35,783 nt of DNA from contig NZ_MWVI01000034.1 in the NCBI RefSeq assembly GCF_002087295.1, positions 1 through 35,783 of the forward strand, given 5' to 3'. This document shows positions 26,547 to 35,091 of this stretch, one piece after another. Under the pieces are notes generated by a model. The model saw only the letters and a program-made list of their open reading frames with translations. It had not been told where the DNA came from and ran no database searches. Both the position numbers and the translations under genes were made by a program. This stretch comes from Vreelandella lionensis. Lineage in GTDB: Bacteria; Pseudomonadota; Gammaproteobacteria; Pseudomonadales; Halomonadaceae. Each line of letters opens with the position of its first letter. Position 1 is the stretch's first letter.

Positions 26547-27644
26547 ATGACACATAGCCTTTCTACCCGCGCCGACTATCAGGCCTGGCTGAGCAGCATT
26601 AAGCAGCGTGTGCAGTCTGCTCGTATGCGGGCAGCACTAGCGGCGAATGGCGAACTGATCGCACTCTACTACGAACTGGGCGCTCAGATTGTCGAAAGGG
26701 AAACCCAGGCACAGTGGGGCAGTGGCTTTATTAACGCTTTCAGCAACGACCTACGCCACGCGTTTCCAGAGGTCGGTGGGTTTTCTCCCAAAAATCTGCG
26801 CTACTGCCGAGCTTTCTTCCGGTTTTACTGTGATCCTGCAATTTGGGAACAGGATGTTGCCAAATTGGACGACACGCCCTGGGCCGGTATAGATGCCGAT
26901 CGTGCTGGTTTACTGGTCCAAACGCCCTGGGGGCATAATATCCAGATTTTCAGCAAATGTGCTGACCTAAACGAAGCCGACTTCTACCTCACCCAAACCC
27001 TGGAACATGGCTGGAGCCGTGACGTGCTGGCCCTGCAACTCAAGTCGCGGCTGCATGAGCGTACCGGCAAGGCGGTGAGTAACTTTTCCCGCACGTTGCC
27101 AGCCCCCCAGTCGGATCTTGCTCAGCAAACGCTCAAAGACCCCTATACCTTCGACTTTATGTCTCTGACCGCGCCTTATAACGAGCGTGACGTAGAGCGT
27201 CAGCTCACTCAGCATATCACCCAATTTCTACTGGAATTGGGTAAGGGCTTTGCGTTTATCGGTCGCCAGTACGCCCTCGAAGTAGCTGGTAACGACTACT
27301 ATCTCGACCTGCTGTTCTATCACGTCACCCTCAAGTGCTACGTGGTCATCGAACTCAAGAACCGACGTTTTATCCCGGAATACGCAGGTAAACTGAACTT
27401 TTACCTGTCGGCGGTGGACAGCCTACTCAAGCGCGACGATGACCAACCCACCATTGGCCTGTTGTTGTGTCGGGATAAAAATAACATCGAAGTCGAGTTT
27501 GCTCTACGCGACCTGAATAAGCCCATGGGTGTCAGTGAGTACAACCTGGTTGAGACCTTGCCAGACAACCTCAAAGGCTCGCTGCCCACCGTAGAGGAAA
27601 TTGAACAAGATTTACGGCAGCTACAAGAGGGAATGGATGAATAA
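26547..27644 (+). CDS. DUF1016 / YhcG-type PD-(D/E)XK nuclease
   Basis: A 365-aa protein of the YhcG family. The N-terminal DUF1016 domain (about 10-190) has LIALYYELGAQIVERE, WGSGFINAFSNDLRHAFP and GFSPKNLRYCRAFFRFY; LLVQTPWGHNIQIFSK follows. The C-terminal nuclease domain shows Asp254 (YYLDLLFYH) and Glu269-Leu-Lys271 (VVIELKNRRF), a complete PD-(D/E)XK active site, then FIPEYAGKLNFYLSAVD. Proteins of this family are linked to DNA cleavage or recombination near restriction and toxin genes. It is inserted between brxC and pglX, a recurrent accessory position in BREX loci, and may add nuclease activity to a system with no recognised nuclease core. This role is inference. Confidence 0.92.
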   Translation: MTHSLSTRADYQAWLSSIKQRVQSARMRAALAANGELIALYYELGAQIVERETQAQWGSGFINAFSNDLRHAFPEVGGFSPKNLRYCRAFFRFYCDPAIWEQDVAKLDDTPWAGIDADRAGLLVQTPWGHNIQIFSKCADLNEADFYLTQTLEHGWSRDVLALQLKSRLHERTGKAVSNFSRTLPAPQSDLAQQTLKDPYTFDFMSLTAPYNERDVERQLTQHITQFLLELGKGFAFIGRQYALEVAGNDYYLDLLFYHVTLKCYVVIELKNRRFIPEYAGKLNFYLSAVDSLLKRDDDQPTIGLLLCRDKNNIEVEFALRDLNKPMGVSEYNLVETLPDNLKGSLPTVEEIEQDLRQLQEGMDE

Positions 27645-27677
27645 CTGGCTGGCAATACCGTTTTCCATTAAAAGCAA

Positions 27678-27704
27678 TGGGTCAGTGACCTAGTCACCGA
27701 CCCA
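27678..27704. repeat. Inverted repeat between the DUF1016 gene and pglX
   Basis: TGGGTC-A-GTGAC, CTA loop, GTCAC-C-GACCCA: an 11-pair stem with one A-C mismatch in the 177-base gap. No T-tract follows on the plus strand, so it is not a standard terminator. It could be an attenuator, an RNA processing site or a module boundary. Confidence 0.5.
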
Positions 27705-27821
27705 GTAAGCAGCACAGCTAGCGTCAGTCCAGTAGATGGCTAGCAAGCCTAGAACAGTCACGCACAGAAAAACCAGAACACCTCGGCCAAGCCACGCAGG
27801 CGGCCCGATAAGGAATTCACC

Positions 27822-30800
27822 ATGTACACCGCCAACATCAAAAAATACGCCCCCAAAGCCCGCGCCCGCTTTATCGACACCATGACGCGCCAGGCGGCCC
27901 GTGTGGGCATTAGCCCGGATGGCAAAGGTGGCGCTGTGATTGCCCCCCTGGAGCAAAAGGGCGATGTGTTGGTGATGACCGCCCAGGATGGCCAAACCCA
28001 CACCGTGCCCGCCCACCGGAAAGGCGCACGGGAAGCGCTGGCCGCGTGGGTGCAGCGCGATGGCTTTACCCAAGCGATAGAGCAGGCCGCCTATAGCTGG
28101 TTCAACCGCCTGTGCGCCATTCGCTATATGGAGATTCACGGCTACCTAGACCACGGCCGCCGCGTTTTAAGTGGGGCAGGGGGCGAAGCCGGGCAGCTCC
28201 AGATTCTGGAGGAGTGCTTAGAGGTAGATTTACCAGGGCTAGACACCGCCCGCGTGCGCGAACTCAAGCTCGACGGCACCCAGGAGGAAGCCCTCTACCG
28301 CGAGCTGCTGCTGGCCCAATGCCACGCCCTGCATGAGGCCATGCCGTTCCTGTTCGAGCCGCTGGACGACGCCAGCGAGCTGCTGCTGCCCAACAACCTG
28401 ACCAAAACCGACTCGCTCATCCGTGAGCTGGTCGAAGCGATTCCCGAAGCCGACTGGCGGGATGAAGAAGTGATGGGCGGGCTTTACCAGTTCTACATCA
28501 GTGAGAAGAAAGACCAAGTGATCGGTAAGGTGGTGAAAAGCGAAGACATCCCCGCCGCCACTCAGCTGTTCACCCCCAACTGGATTGTGCAATACCTGGT
28601 GCAGAACTCGGTAGGCCGCCAGTGGCTGCAAACCTACCCCGCATCAACGCTCAAAGCCGAGATGCCGTACTACATCGAGCCCGCCGAGCAGGAGCCCGAG
28701 GTGCAGGCCCAGCTGGACGCCATCACCCCGGCCAGCATCGATCCCGAGAGCATCAAGGTGCTCGACCCCGCCTGTGGCTCCGGCCATATTCTGGTCGAGG
28801 CCTACAACGTGCTGAAGGCCATCTATGAAGAGCGCGGCTATCGCTCCCGGGACATCCCCAAGTTGATCCTGGAGAACAACCTGTTCGGCCTGGATATCGA
28901 CGACCGCGCCGCCCAGCTCGCTGGCTTCGCGCTGCTGATGAAGGCCCGGGAAGACGACCGACGGATCTTCAGCCGTATGGGTGTAAACAAAGTGCGCCTC
29001 AACGTGATGGCCCTGCAGAGCACCCAGCACCTGGATGCCAGCGCCCTGTGGCGCGACCTCAACCTTACCGGCGACTGGCACCAGGGCCAGTCCCAGAGCC
29101 TGTTCGAGGGCGAGCAGAAGGAGCTCTCCAGCAACGACAACACCTACAAGGCCATCTTCGACCTGATCGAGCGTTTCCAGGACGCCAAGACCTTCGGCTC
29201 GCTGATCGAAGTGCCTAACAGCTTCGAAGCCCCGCTCAAGTCCCTGCTGGAAGTACTCACCGAGCTCATCGATAGCGGCGATACCATGCAGAAGACTGCT
29301 GCTAAGCAGCTGATGCCGGTTGTGAAGCAGGCGTGGGTACTGGCGCAGCGCTACGATGCGGTGGTTGCCAATCCGCCCTATATGGGCAGTAAGGGGATGA
29401 ACAAGTCGCTGAAGGATTACGCTAAGAAGGCCTACCCCAATAGCAAGTCGGACCTATTTGCGGTCTTTATTGAGCATGGGTTCACACTGCTTAAGGAATA
29501 CGCCTTCAACGCGATGGTGACCATGCAAAGTTGGATGTTCCTATCCAGCTACGAAAAGATGCGGCAGTCGCTGCTAGATGATCACACCATCGAAACCATG
29601 GTGCACATGGGCAATGGTGTGATGAAAATCGCGTTCGGAACCAATGCAACCATTTTTCGAAATCAGCATATCTCAGGAGTGAAAGGTTCATTTTCATATA
29701 CTGATGTTAATGATATTGCTGATGACGGGAAGCCATTTGAATTCCCTGTAAAAAACGGACGGCTTAAAATGGTTGCCCCGGATGATTTTAAGAAAATCCC
29801 GGGAAGCCCGGTAGCGTATTGGGCGTCCTCCAAGCTTATCGAGGCCTATGAGAAAGGAGTCCTTCTCGGTGATATTTCCTTGCCAAGGCAAGGTTTGGCA
29901 ACGATGGATAATGACAGATTCACAAGGATGTGGTTCGAGGTTTCATTAGACAAAACCCCGATGAAAGCCGAGAAAGGCAGCGACGTAAAGTGGTTCCCTT
30001 ATAATAAAGGTGGCGATTTTAGAAAATGGTACGGTAACCAAGAGATGTTGGTGAACTGGAAAGGGGGCGGAGAAGAGATAAAGCACGTTGCAATTAATCG
30101 TTACGGCAGTGCATCAAAGCGCGTAGTAAATGAAAGGTATTACTTTGAACCCAGTGTTACCTGGTCAAAAATAGGAAGTGGGATCCCTTCTTTTAGGTAT
30201 CAGCCTAAAGGAGCTATTTTTGATGTTGCCGGGATGTCTATATTCCCAGAACAGAATGATACATACAAGCTACTGGCACTGCTCAACTCTAATCTATCGT
30301 TAAGATTTTTTGAAATATTATCTCCAACTTTAAATCTTGAAGCTGGGCAAATTGCGTCGATCCCAGTCGTCGAGGTCAGCGAGAAGGTGGTTTCTATAGC
30401 CAGTCGATCTATCGAGCTAGAAAAAGATGACTGGGATTCGCATGAAATATCTTGGGACTTTTTAGGATTAAAGTTAGCGGGAATAAATGAAGGGCAGTCA
30501 CTAGTTAATGAATCATTAAATAAGTTGCGAGATGACTGGCTTAAAATGGTTGGAGAGCTGGAGCAGCTTGAGATAGAAAACAACCGCCTTTTTATAGATG
30601 CTTATGGTTTACAAGAAGAGATGAGTCCGAAAGCTCCTCTGAAAGGAATTACACTGAACTGCAACCCCCATTATCGCTATGGCGGCAATCGCTCCGAAGA
30701 AGAGCTGGAAACTCTGCTCCAGTGCGACACCTTGAAGGAGCTGGTGAGCTACGCCATCGGCTGCATGATGGGCCGCTACTCGCTAGACAAGCTAGGCCTG

Positions 30801-31496
30801 ATGCTCGCCAGCCAAGGCGACACCGTCCGCGACTACCTCGCCCAGGTCCCCGAACCCAGCTTTGCGCCGGATGACAACGCCATCATCCCGCTCACCGATC
30901 AGGAGTGGTTTCCCGACGACGCCACCAACCGCTTCCGCGATTTCGTGCGCACCGTCTGGGGCGAAGAGAACCTTCAGGAAAATCTCGATTTCGTCGCCGA
31001 AAGCCTTTGTTTGCACGCCATCAAGGTTAAGAAAGGCGAAGCCGCGCTGGAGACTATCCGCCGCTACCTCAGCACCCAGTTCTTCAAAGACCACCTGCGC
31101 ACCTACAAAAAACGCCCCATCTACTGGCTGTTTTCCTCCGGCAAGCAAAAAGCCTTCGAGTGCCTGGTCTACCTGCACCGCTACAACGAAAGTACCCTGG
31201 CCGAGATGCGCACCGACTACGTCATCCCGCTCACCACCAAGCTCGCCAGCTACGTGGAAAAGCTAGAGCAAGACAAAGACGCCAGCACCTCCGCCGCCGA
31301 AGCGAAAGCGATTGAGAAAGAGCTAAGCAAGCTCTACAAACAACAAGCCGAACTTAATACCTTCGACGAGAAGCTGCGTCACTATGCCGACCAACGCATC
31401 TCGCTGGATCTGGATGATGGGGTGAAGGTGAATTACGGCAAGTTTGGGGATTTGTTGGCGGAAGTGAAGGCCGTGACGGGAGAAAAACCTCAGTAG
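27822..31496 (+). CDS. pglX: BREX adenine-specific DNA methyltransferase PglX
   Basis: Modifies host DNA (N6-adenine) so that BREX can tell self from phage; 1224 aa, family length. SAM-binding motif DPACGSGHILVEAYNVL begins at residue 315, and catalytic NPPY is at 517-520 (VVANPPYMGSKGMNK). The family start MYTANIKKYAPKARARFI and the later FTPNWIVQYLVQNSVGRQW are also seen. Residues about 607-945 (29640-30660) are clearly AT-rich against GC-rich flanks; this is the expected target-recognition region. A charged coiled-coil-like C-terminus follows. The gene is intact. pglZ would normally follow but a SIR2 gene does instead. Confidence 0.95.
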   Translation: MYTANIKKYAPKARARFIDTMTRQAARVGISPDGKGGAVIAPLEQKGDVLVMTAQDGQTHTVPAHRKGAREALAAWVQRDGFTQAIEQAAYSWFNRLCAIRYMEIHGYLDHGRRVLSGAGGEAGQLQILEECLEVDLPGLDTARVRELKLDGTQEEALYRELLLAQCHALHEAMPFLFEPLDDASELLLPNNLTKTDSLIRELVEAIPEADWRDEEVMGGLYQFYISEKKDQVIGKVVKSEDIPAATQLFTPNWIVQYLVQNSVGRQWLQTYPASTLKAEMPYYIEPAEQEPEVQAQLDAITPASIDPESIKVLDPACGSGHILVEAYNVLKAIYEERGYRSRDIPKLILENNLFGLDIDDRAAQLAGFALLMKAREDDRRIFSRMGVNKVRLNVMALQSTQHLDASALWRDLNLTGDWHQGQSQSLFEGEQKELSSNDNTYKAIFDLIERFQDAKTFGSLIEVPNSFEAPLKSLLEVLTELIDSGDTMQKTAAKQLMPVVKQAWVLAQRYDAVVANPPYMGSKGMNKSLKDYAKKAYPNSKSDLFAVFIEHGFTLLKEYAFNAMVTMQSWMFLSSYEKMRQSLLDDHTIETMVHMGNGVMKIAFGTNATIFRNQHISGVKGSFSYTDVNDIADDGKPFEFPVKNGRLKMVAPDDFKKIPGSPVAYWASSKLIEAYEKGVLLGDISLPRQGLATMDNDRFTRMWFEVSLDKTPMKAEKGSDVKWFPYNKGGDFRKWYGNQEMLVNWKGGGEEIKHVAINRYGSASKRVVNERYYFEPSVTWSKIGSGIPSFRYQPKGAIFDVAGMSIFPEQNDTYKLLALLNSNLSLRFFEILSPTLNLEAGQIASIPVVEVSEKVVSIASRSIELEKDDWDSHEISWDFLGLKLAGINEGQSLVNESLNKLRDDWLKMVGELEQLEIENNRLFIDAYGLQEEMSPKAPLKGITLNCNPHYRYGGNRSEEELETLLQCDTLKELVSYAIGCMMGRYSLDKLGLMLASQGDTVRDYLAQVPEPSFAPDDNAIIPLTDQEWFPDDATNRFRDFVRTVWGEENLQENLDFVAESLCLHAIKVKKGEAALETIRRYLSTQFFKDHLRTYKKRPIYWLFSSGKQKAFECLVYLHRYNESTLAEMRTDYVIPLTTKLASYVEKLEQDKDASTSAAEAKAIEKELSKLYKQQAELNTFDEKLRHYADQRISLDLDDGVKVNYGKFGDLLAEVKAVTGEKPQ

Positions 31497-31541
31497 GTTT
31501 TGGCTTAAGACCAGTGGTTAAAGTATAAGGAGAGTCATGGA

Positions 31542-32908
31542 ATGAGTAGTGAAAAACACATATTAAAAGTCAGGGATGATGCATCTCCTATCAAATTTGA
31601 AGGTGATCTCTCCGTCGGAAAATTTCAGTGTGAAAACTATTCTGAGACATCTTGGCTGAACTCCAGAGATTTTGGTTACAAGGAGCTTCGGTCTCGTATT
31701 GAGCCATGGCTGACATCGTTGTTTCAAACGGAACACCTTTCTCTACTTGCTGGCTCTGGCTTGACCCATGCAATTCATTTCATTGCTGCTGAAAAGCCAG
31801 CTGCTGGCATGGACAGTGTTGACTTCATTTTCTCCGATAAAGAGATCAAGAAAGCTGCGCAGGAGTCTGCTGAACGATCTGGGCGAGATCAGGCGAATAT
31901 CGAAGACCAACTACGTGTAGCAAATGAACTCCTCCGGGGCTTAGAGATTTTGGGGCAAACCAAGAATGCCGAAGCCGTGTCGGCTGATTTGGAAACAATA
32001 ATTGGTGATTTTGGGATTTCAATCCTTCAAAGTGAGCGGAATATTGCTGAGGCTGGGGAGAGTGAAAGACAAGAGGCATGGAATACTCTCATCACTTTTT
32101 TGATGAGCTTTGCCAGCCGGACTGGCGTTCGTGATCGATTAAATATTTTTACTACCAATTACGATCGGCTGATTGAGGCAGGTGCAGAGGTCGCTGGTCT
32201 CCATTTGCTCGACAGATTCCTTGGAAACCTGATGCCCGTTTTTAGGTCCTCTCGGCTTGATCTGGACATGCACTACAACCCTCCCGGCATTCGAGGTGAA
32301 CCAAGATATCTGGAAGGTGTGGCACGTTTTACAAAACTCCATGGCTCCGTGGATTGGATTCAAGCCGAACAGGATATCCGGCGTATCGGGTTACCATTTG
32401 GTGCTGAACAGATTAAGCCGTACCTGGATGCGCCTGGTTTGCGGGGTGTAGATGCGAACAAATTGATGATTTATCCCAACTCAGCGAAAGATAGAGAAAC
32501 GGCTGACTATCCCTACGTTGAGTTATTTCGCGATTTTGCGGCTGCAATCTGCCGGCCAAACAGCACACTTGTGACTTACGGATACAGCTTCGGCGATGAG
32601 CATATCAACCGCGTGATTGCGATATGCTATCTATACCATCAACGCATCTTGTCATCATTTCCCGTGATGACAACCTAGGCCGTATCACCAAGACCTATGA
32701 CGACCTCGGTCGGTCATCTCAGATTAGTCTGATGGTTGGTCCGGGCCTGGCCGATATACAGAAGCTCACAAAATATTTTCTACCAAAAGCGGCCATCGAT
32801 AAGACGACATCCAGAATGTCAGAGTTGTTGCGTCAACGTTTCAACTCAGAGCAGCAAACATCAGAGCGTGATGAAGAGGGCGGTAATTCAGGGAGTGAGC
32901 AACCATGA
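31542..32908 (+). pseudogene. SIR2-family NADase-like defence protein, frameshifted as read
   Basis: SIR2-like domain protein of the kind paired with HerA in antiphage systems, where SIR2 depletes NAD+ on infection. Key segments are SLLAGSGLTHAIHF near residue 70, FTTNYDRLIE with TTNYD at 204-208, and KLHGSVDW with candidate catalytic His267. As read the frame ends at 32678 after NRVIAICYLYHQR. Inserting one C between 32618 and 32619 gives NRVIRDMLSIPSTHLVIISRDD and continues to 32908, making about 455 aa. The restored stop overlaps the herA start as ATGA, strong support for the repaired frame. There is no slippery heptamer, so an indel or sequence error is likelier than programmed shifting. 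AAGGAG precedes the start. Confidence 0.85.
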
Positions 32909-35001
32909 GTATGAGCCCTATGGCCTATGCAGACTCTCTCATAATCGGAACCATCGATTTTGTAGCTCCCGATGAGATTAAGGTCTTGCTCAATATCGAG
33001 GCTCCGGACAACGTTGCCCTGAACACGGGCACGCCTCGGCCTTTCCCGAGAATAAATGGATACGTTTTGATTCCCAGCGATGAGGGTTACCTCGTTGCCC
33101 AAGTCGAATGGATAACAGTCGAGAGATCTCAATTTCCCAAACGCCGGGGCATGCAAGATTTTGGTTTGATCGATCTCCCGTACCCGCTCCGGAAAATGAG
33201 CCTGAATCCGATTGGCTCGTTACTCCAGGAAGACGAAGACAAGTTTTCATTTCGACGTGGTGTCGAGGCCTACCCCTCAGTTGGAAGCCCTGTACTGCTT
33301 CCCACACAAAATCAACTCAGATCAATTGTCGAGTCAGGAACAAACAAGCATGTGAAGATCGGAGTGAGCCCGTTGGCCGCAAACGCCTCGGTATGCGTTG
33401 ATCCCGATCGTTTGTTTGGGAGGCACCTTGCCGTTCTTGGTAATACGGGCAGCGGTAAGTCATGTTCCGTAGCAGGGCTCATCCGGTGGTCGCTCCAAGC
33501 TGCAAGAAAGGCCCGAGACGGAGGTGACCCGAACGCAAGGTTCATTGTCCTCGACCCAAACGGTGAGTATGCAAACACCTTCAAAGATCTAGGCAACGTT
33601 CGTGTTTTTTCTGTGGAGGGCGATGAAGACCAAGAGATTCAGGCGCTTAAGGTTCCCATGTGGTTTTGGAATAGCGAGGAATGGAGCGCGTTTACCCAGG
33701 CCAGTCCAAGAGCGCAAAGGCCAACTTTGGTTCAAGCACTCCGCTCAGTAAGAGATGGGTCCTTTGAGGACGATGTGACCCCAAGTAATGAAATGCGGAG
33801 ATATCTACGAACACTTGTTGGAATCATTCAGCAAGAGAAATCTTCGGGGCGGCCATGGTCAGGTCCGGGTCCGGTTAAGGGCTTTGTGGAGAGGCTTACA
33901 ACTTGGCAGGACGCTCTCAGAACATCCGAAGACTACTCGGACGATGAGAATGAGTGCATTAGAGGTTTATATGGCTTGATAAGCACGTATCGCGGAACAC
34001 GGCGTGCTGACTGGCCAGGGCCTTTTACCAAAGCTGAAATAGACGACTTACTAGGTCAAACAAAAGCCGCCCATTCAGCATTTGGTGGCAGCGATACCGA
34101 TGTTCTTCCAATAGATGCAGATGTCCCACGCGAGTTCACCGGATCGGACTTTCTGAGAAGCCTTGAGGTAAACGCTGAGCAACTTAACGTTTCCGATTAC
34201 GTGGAAACGATGCTGATGCGAGTGAGAACACTTCTAGGTGATAGTCGGATGAAGTCGGTATCCGGAGAGACAGACGGACTATCTCTGGCTGATTGGTTGA
34301 ACGACTACATTGGGGCGAGTGATGCAGCCAATGGTTCAATTACAGTGATAGATCTGTCTCTGCTCCCAGTTGAAGTGGTGCATTTGGCGACGGCCGTTAT
34401 TGCAAGGATGACGCTGGAGGCTTTGCAAAGGTACCGAAAAATTAACCAGGGAAAAATCTTACCCACAGCCTTGGTTATGGAGGAGGCTCATACCTTCATA
34501 AAACGTTACAACGCCGATACCGAAAACCAGAGTTCTGCTGCCATTTGCTGCCAAGTCTTCGAGAAGATTGCCAGGGAGGGCAGGAAGTTTGGCCTCGGGC
34601 TGGTTCTTTCATCGCAACGCCCCAGTGAGCTTTCACCGACAGTCTTGTCTCAGTGCAATAGTTTCCTCCTCCACCGCATAAGCAACGACAGGGACCAAGA
34701 ACTGGTTCATCGCTTGGTACCAGACAATCTTCGAGGTCTTTTGAGAGATCTACCGTCACTACCTTCGCGGCATGCAATTTTGATGGGCTGGGCTTCGGAG
34801 TTGCCTGTGCTTGTGCAAATGAGAGCCCTTGCAGAATCCGAGCGGCCAACCTCCGATGATCCAGATTTTTGGAATGTTTGGTCTGGGTCTGAAGAGCTTG
34901 AGGACGGTAGCTATCAAGATATCCAGCGACCAGTGGATTGGGATTCGATCTCAAGGGACTGGCAGGAACGAAACGATAATGGTGAGAGTAGCCAGAGCTA
35001 A
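32905..35001 (+). CDS. herA: HerA-like ATPase of a SIR2-HerA pair
   Basis: Hexameric HerA/FtsK-superfamily DNA translocase, 698 aa. The N-terminal barrel-type HAS domain covers about residues 1-130 (SLIIGTIDFVAPDEIKV...). Walker A GNTGSGKS is at 179-186 and Walker B reads LVMEEAHTF with Glu526-Glu527. SSQRPSELSPTVLSQCNSFLLHRISNDRD is the classic HerA sensor and arginine-finger region. A large insertion between the Walker motifs (about 230-450) is typical of defence-linked members. It overlaps the restored sir2 frame by 4 bases, so the two are coupled, and in known systems they assemble into a SIR2-HerA complex. The mid-GC composition differs from brxC and pglX. Confidence 0.92.
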   Translation: MSMSPMAYADSLIIGTIDFVAPDEIKVLLNIEAPDNVALNTGTPRPFPRINGYVLIPSDEGYLVAQVEWITVERSQFPKRRGMQDFGLIDLPYPLRKMSLNPIGSLLQEDEDKFSFRRGVEAYPSVGSPVLLPTQNQLRSIVESGTNKHVKIGVSPLAANASVCVDPDRLFGRHLAVLGNTGSGKSCSVAGLIRWSLQAARKARDGGDPNARFIVLDPNGEYANTFKDLGNVRVFSVEGDEDQEIQALKVPMWFWNSEEWSAFTQASPRAQRPTLVQALRSVRDGSFEDDVTPSNEMRRYLRTLVGIIQQEKSSGRPWSGPGPVKGFVERLTTWQDALRTSEDYSDDENECIRGLYGLISTYRGTRRADWPGPFTKAEIDDLLGQTKAAHSAFGGSDTDVLPIDADVPREFTGSDFLRSLEVNAEQLNVSDYVETMLMRVRTLLGDSRMKSVSGETDGLSLADWLNDYIGASDAANGSITVIDLSLLPVEVVHLATAVIARMTLEALQRYRKINQGKILPTALVMEEAHTFIKRYNADTENQSSAAICCQVFEKIAREGRKFGLGLVLSSQRPSELSPTVLSQCNSFLLHRISNDRDQELVHRLVPDNLRGLLRDLPSLPSRHAILMGWASELPVLVQMRALAESERPTSDDPDFWNVWSGSEELEDGSYQDIQRPVDWDSISRDWQERNDNGESSQS

Positions 35002-35091
35002 AACGGGATGATGGGCTGGCCAGTCCAAAATGGTCAAAGATTAATCTGGTAGCTAAACCATCGTAAGCAAAATCAATATAGTGGAGATACT

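Noticed and set aside
32600..32680. Programmed -1 frameshifting in sir2
   Set aside because: No X-XXY-YYZ slippery heptamer and no strong downstream stem seen at the shift; a one-base deletion explains the data better.
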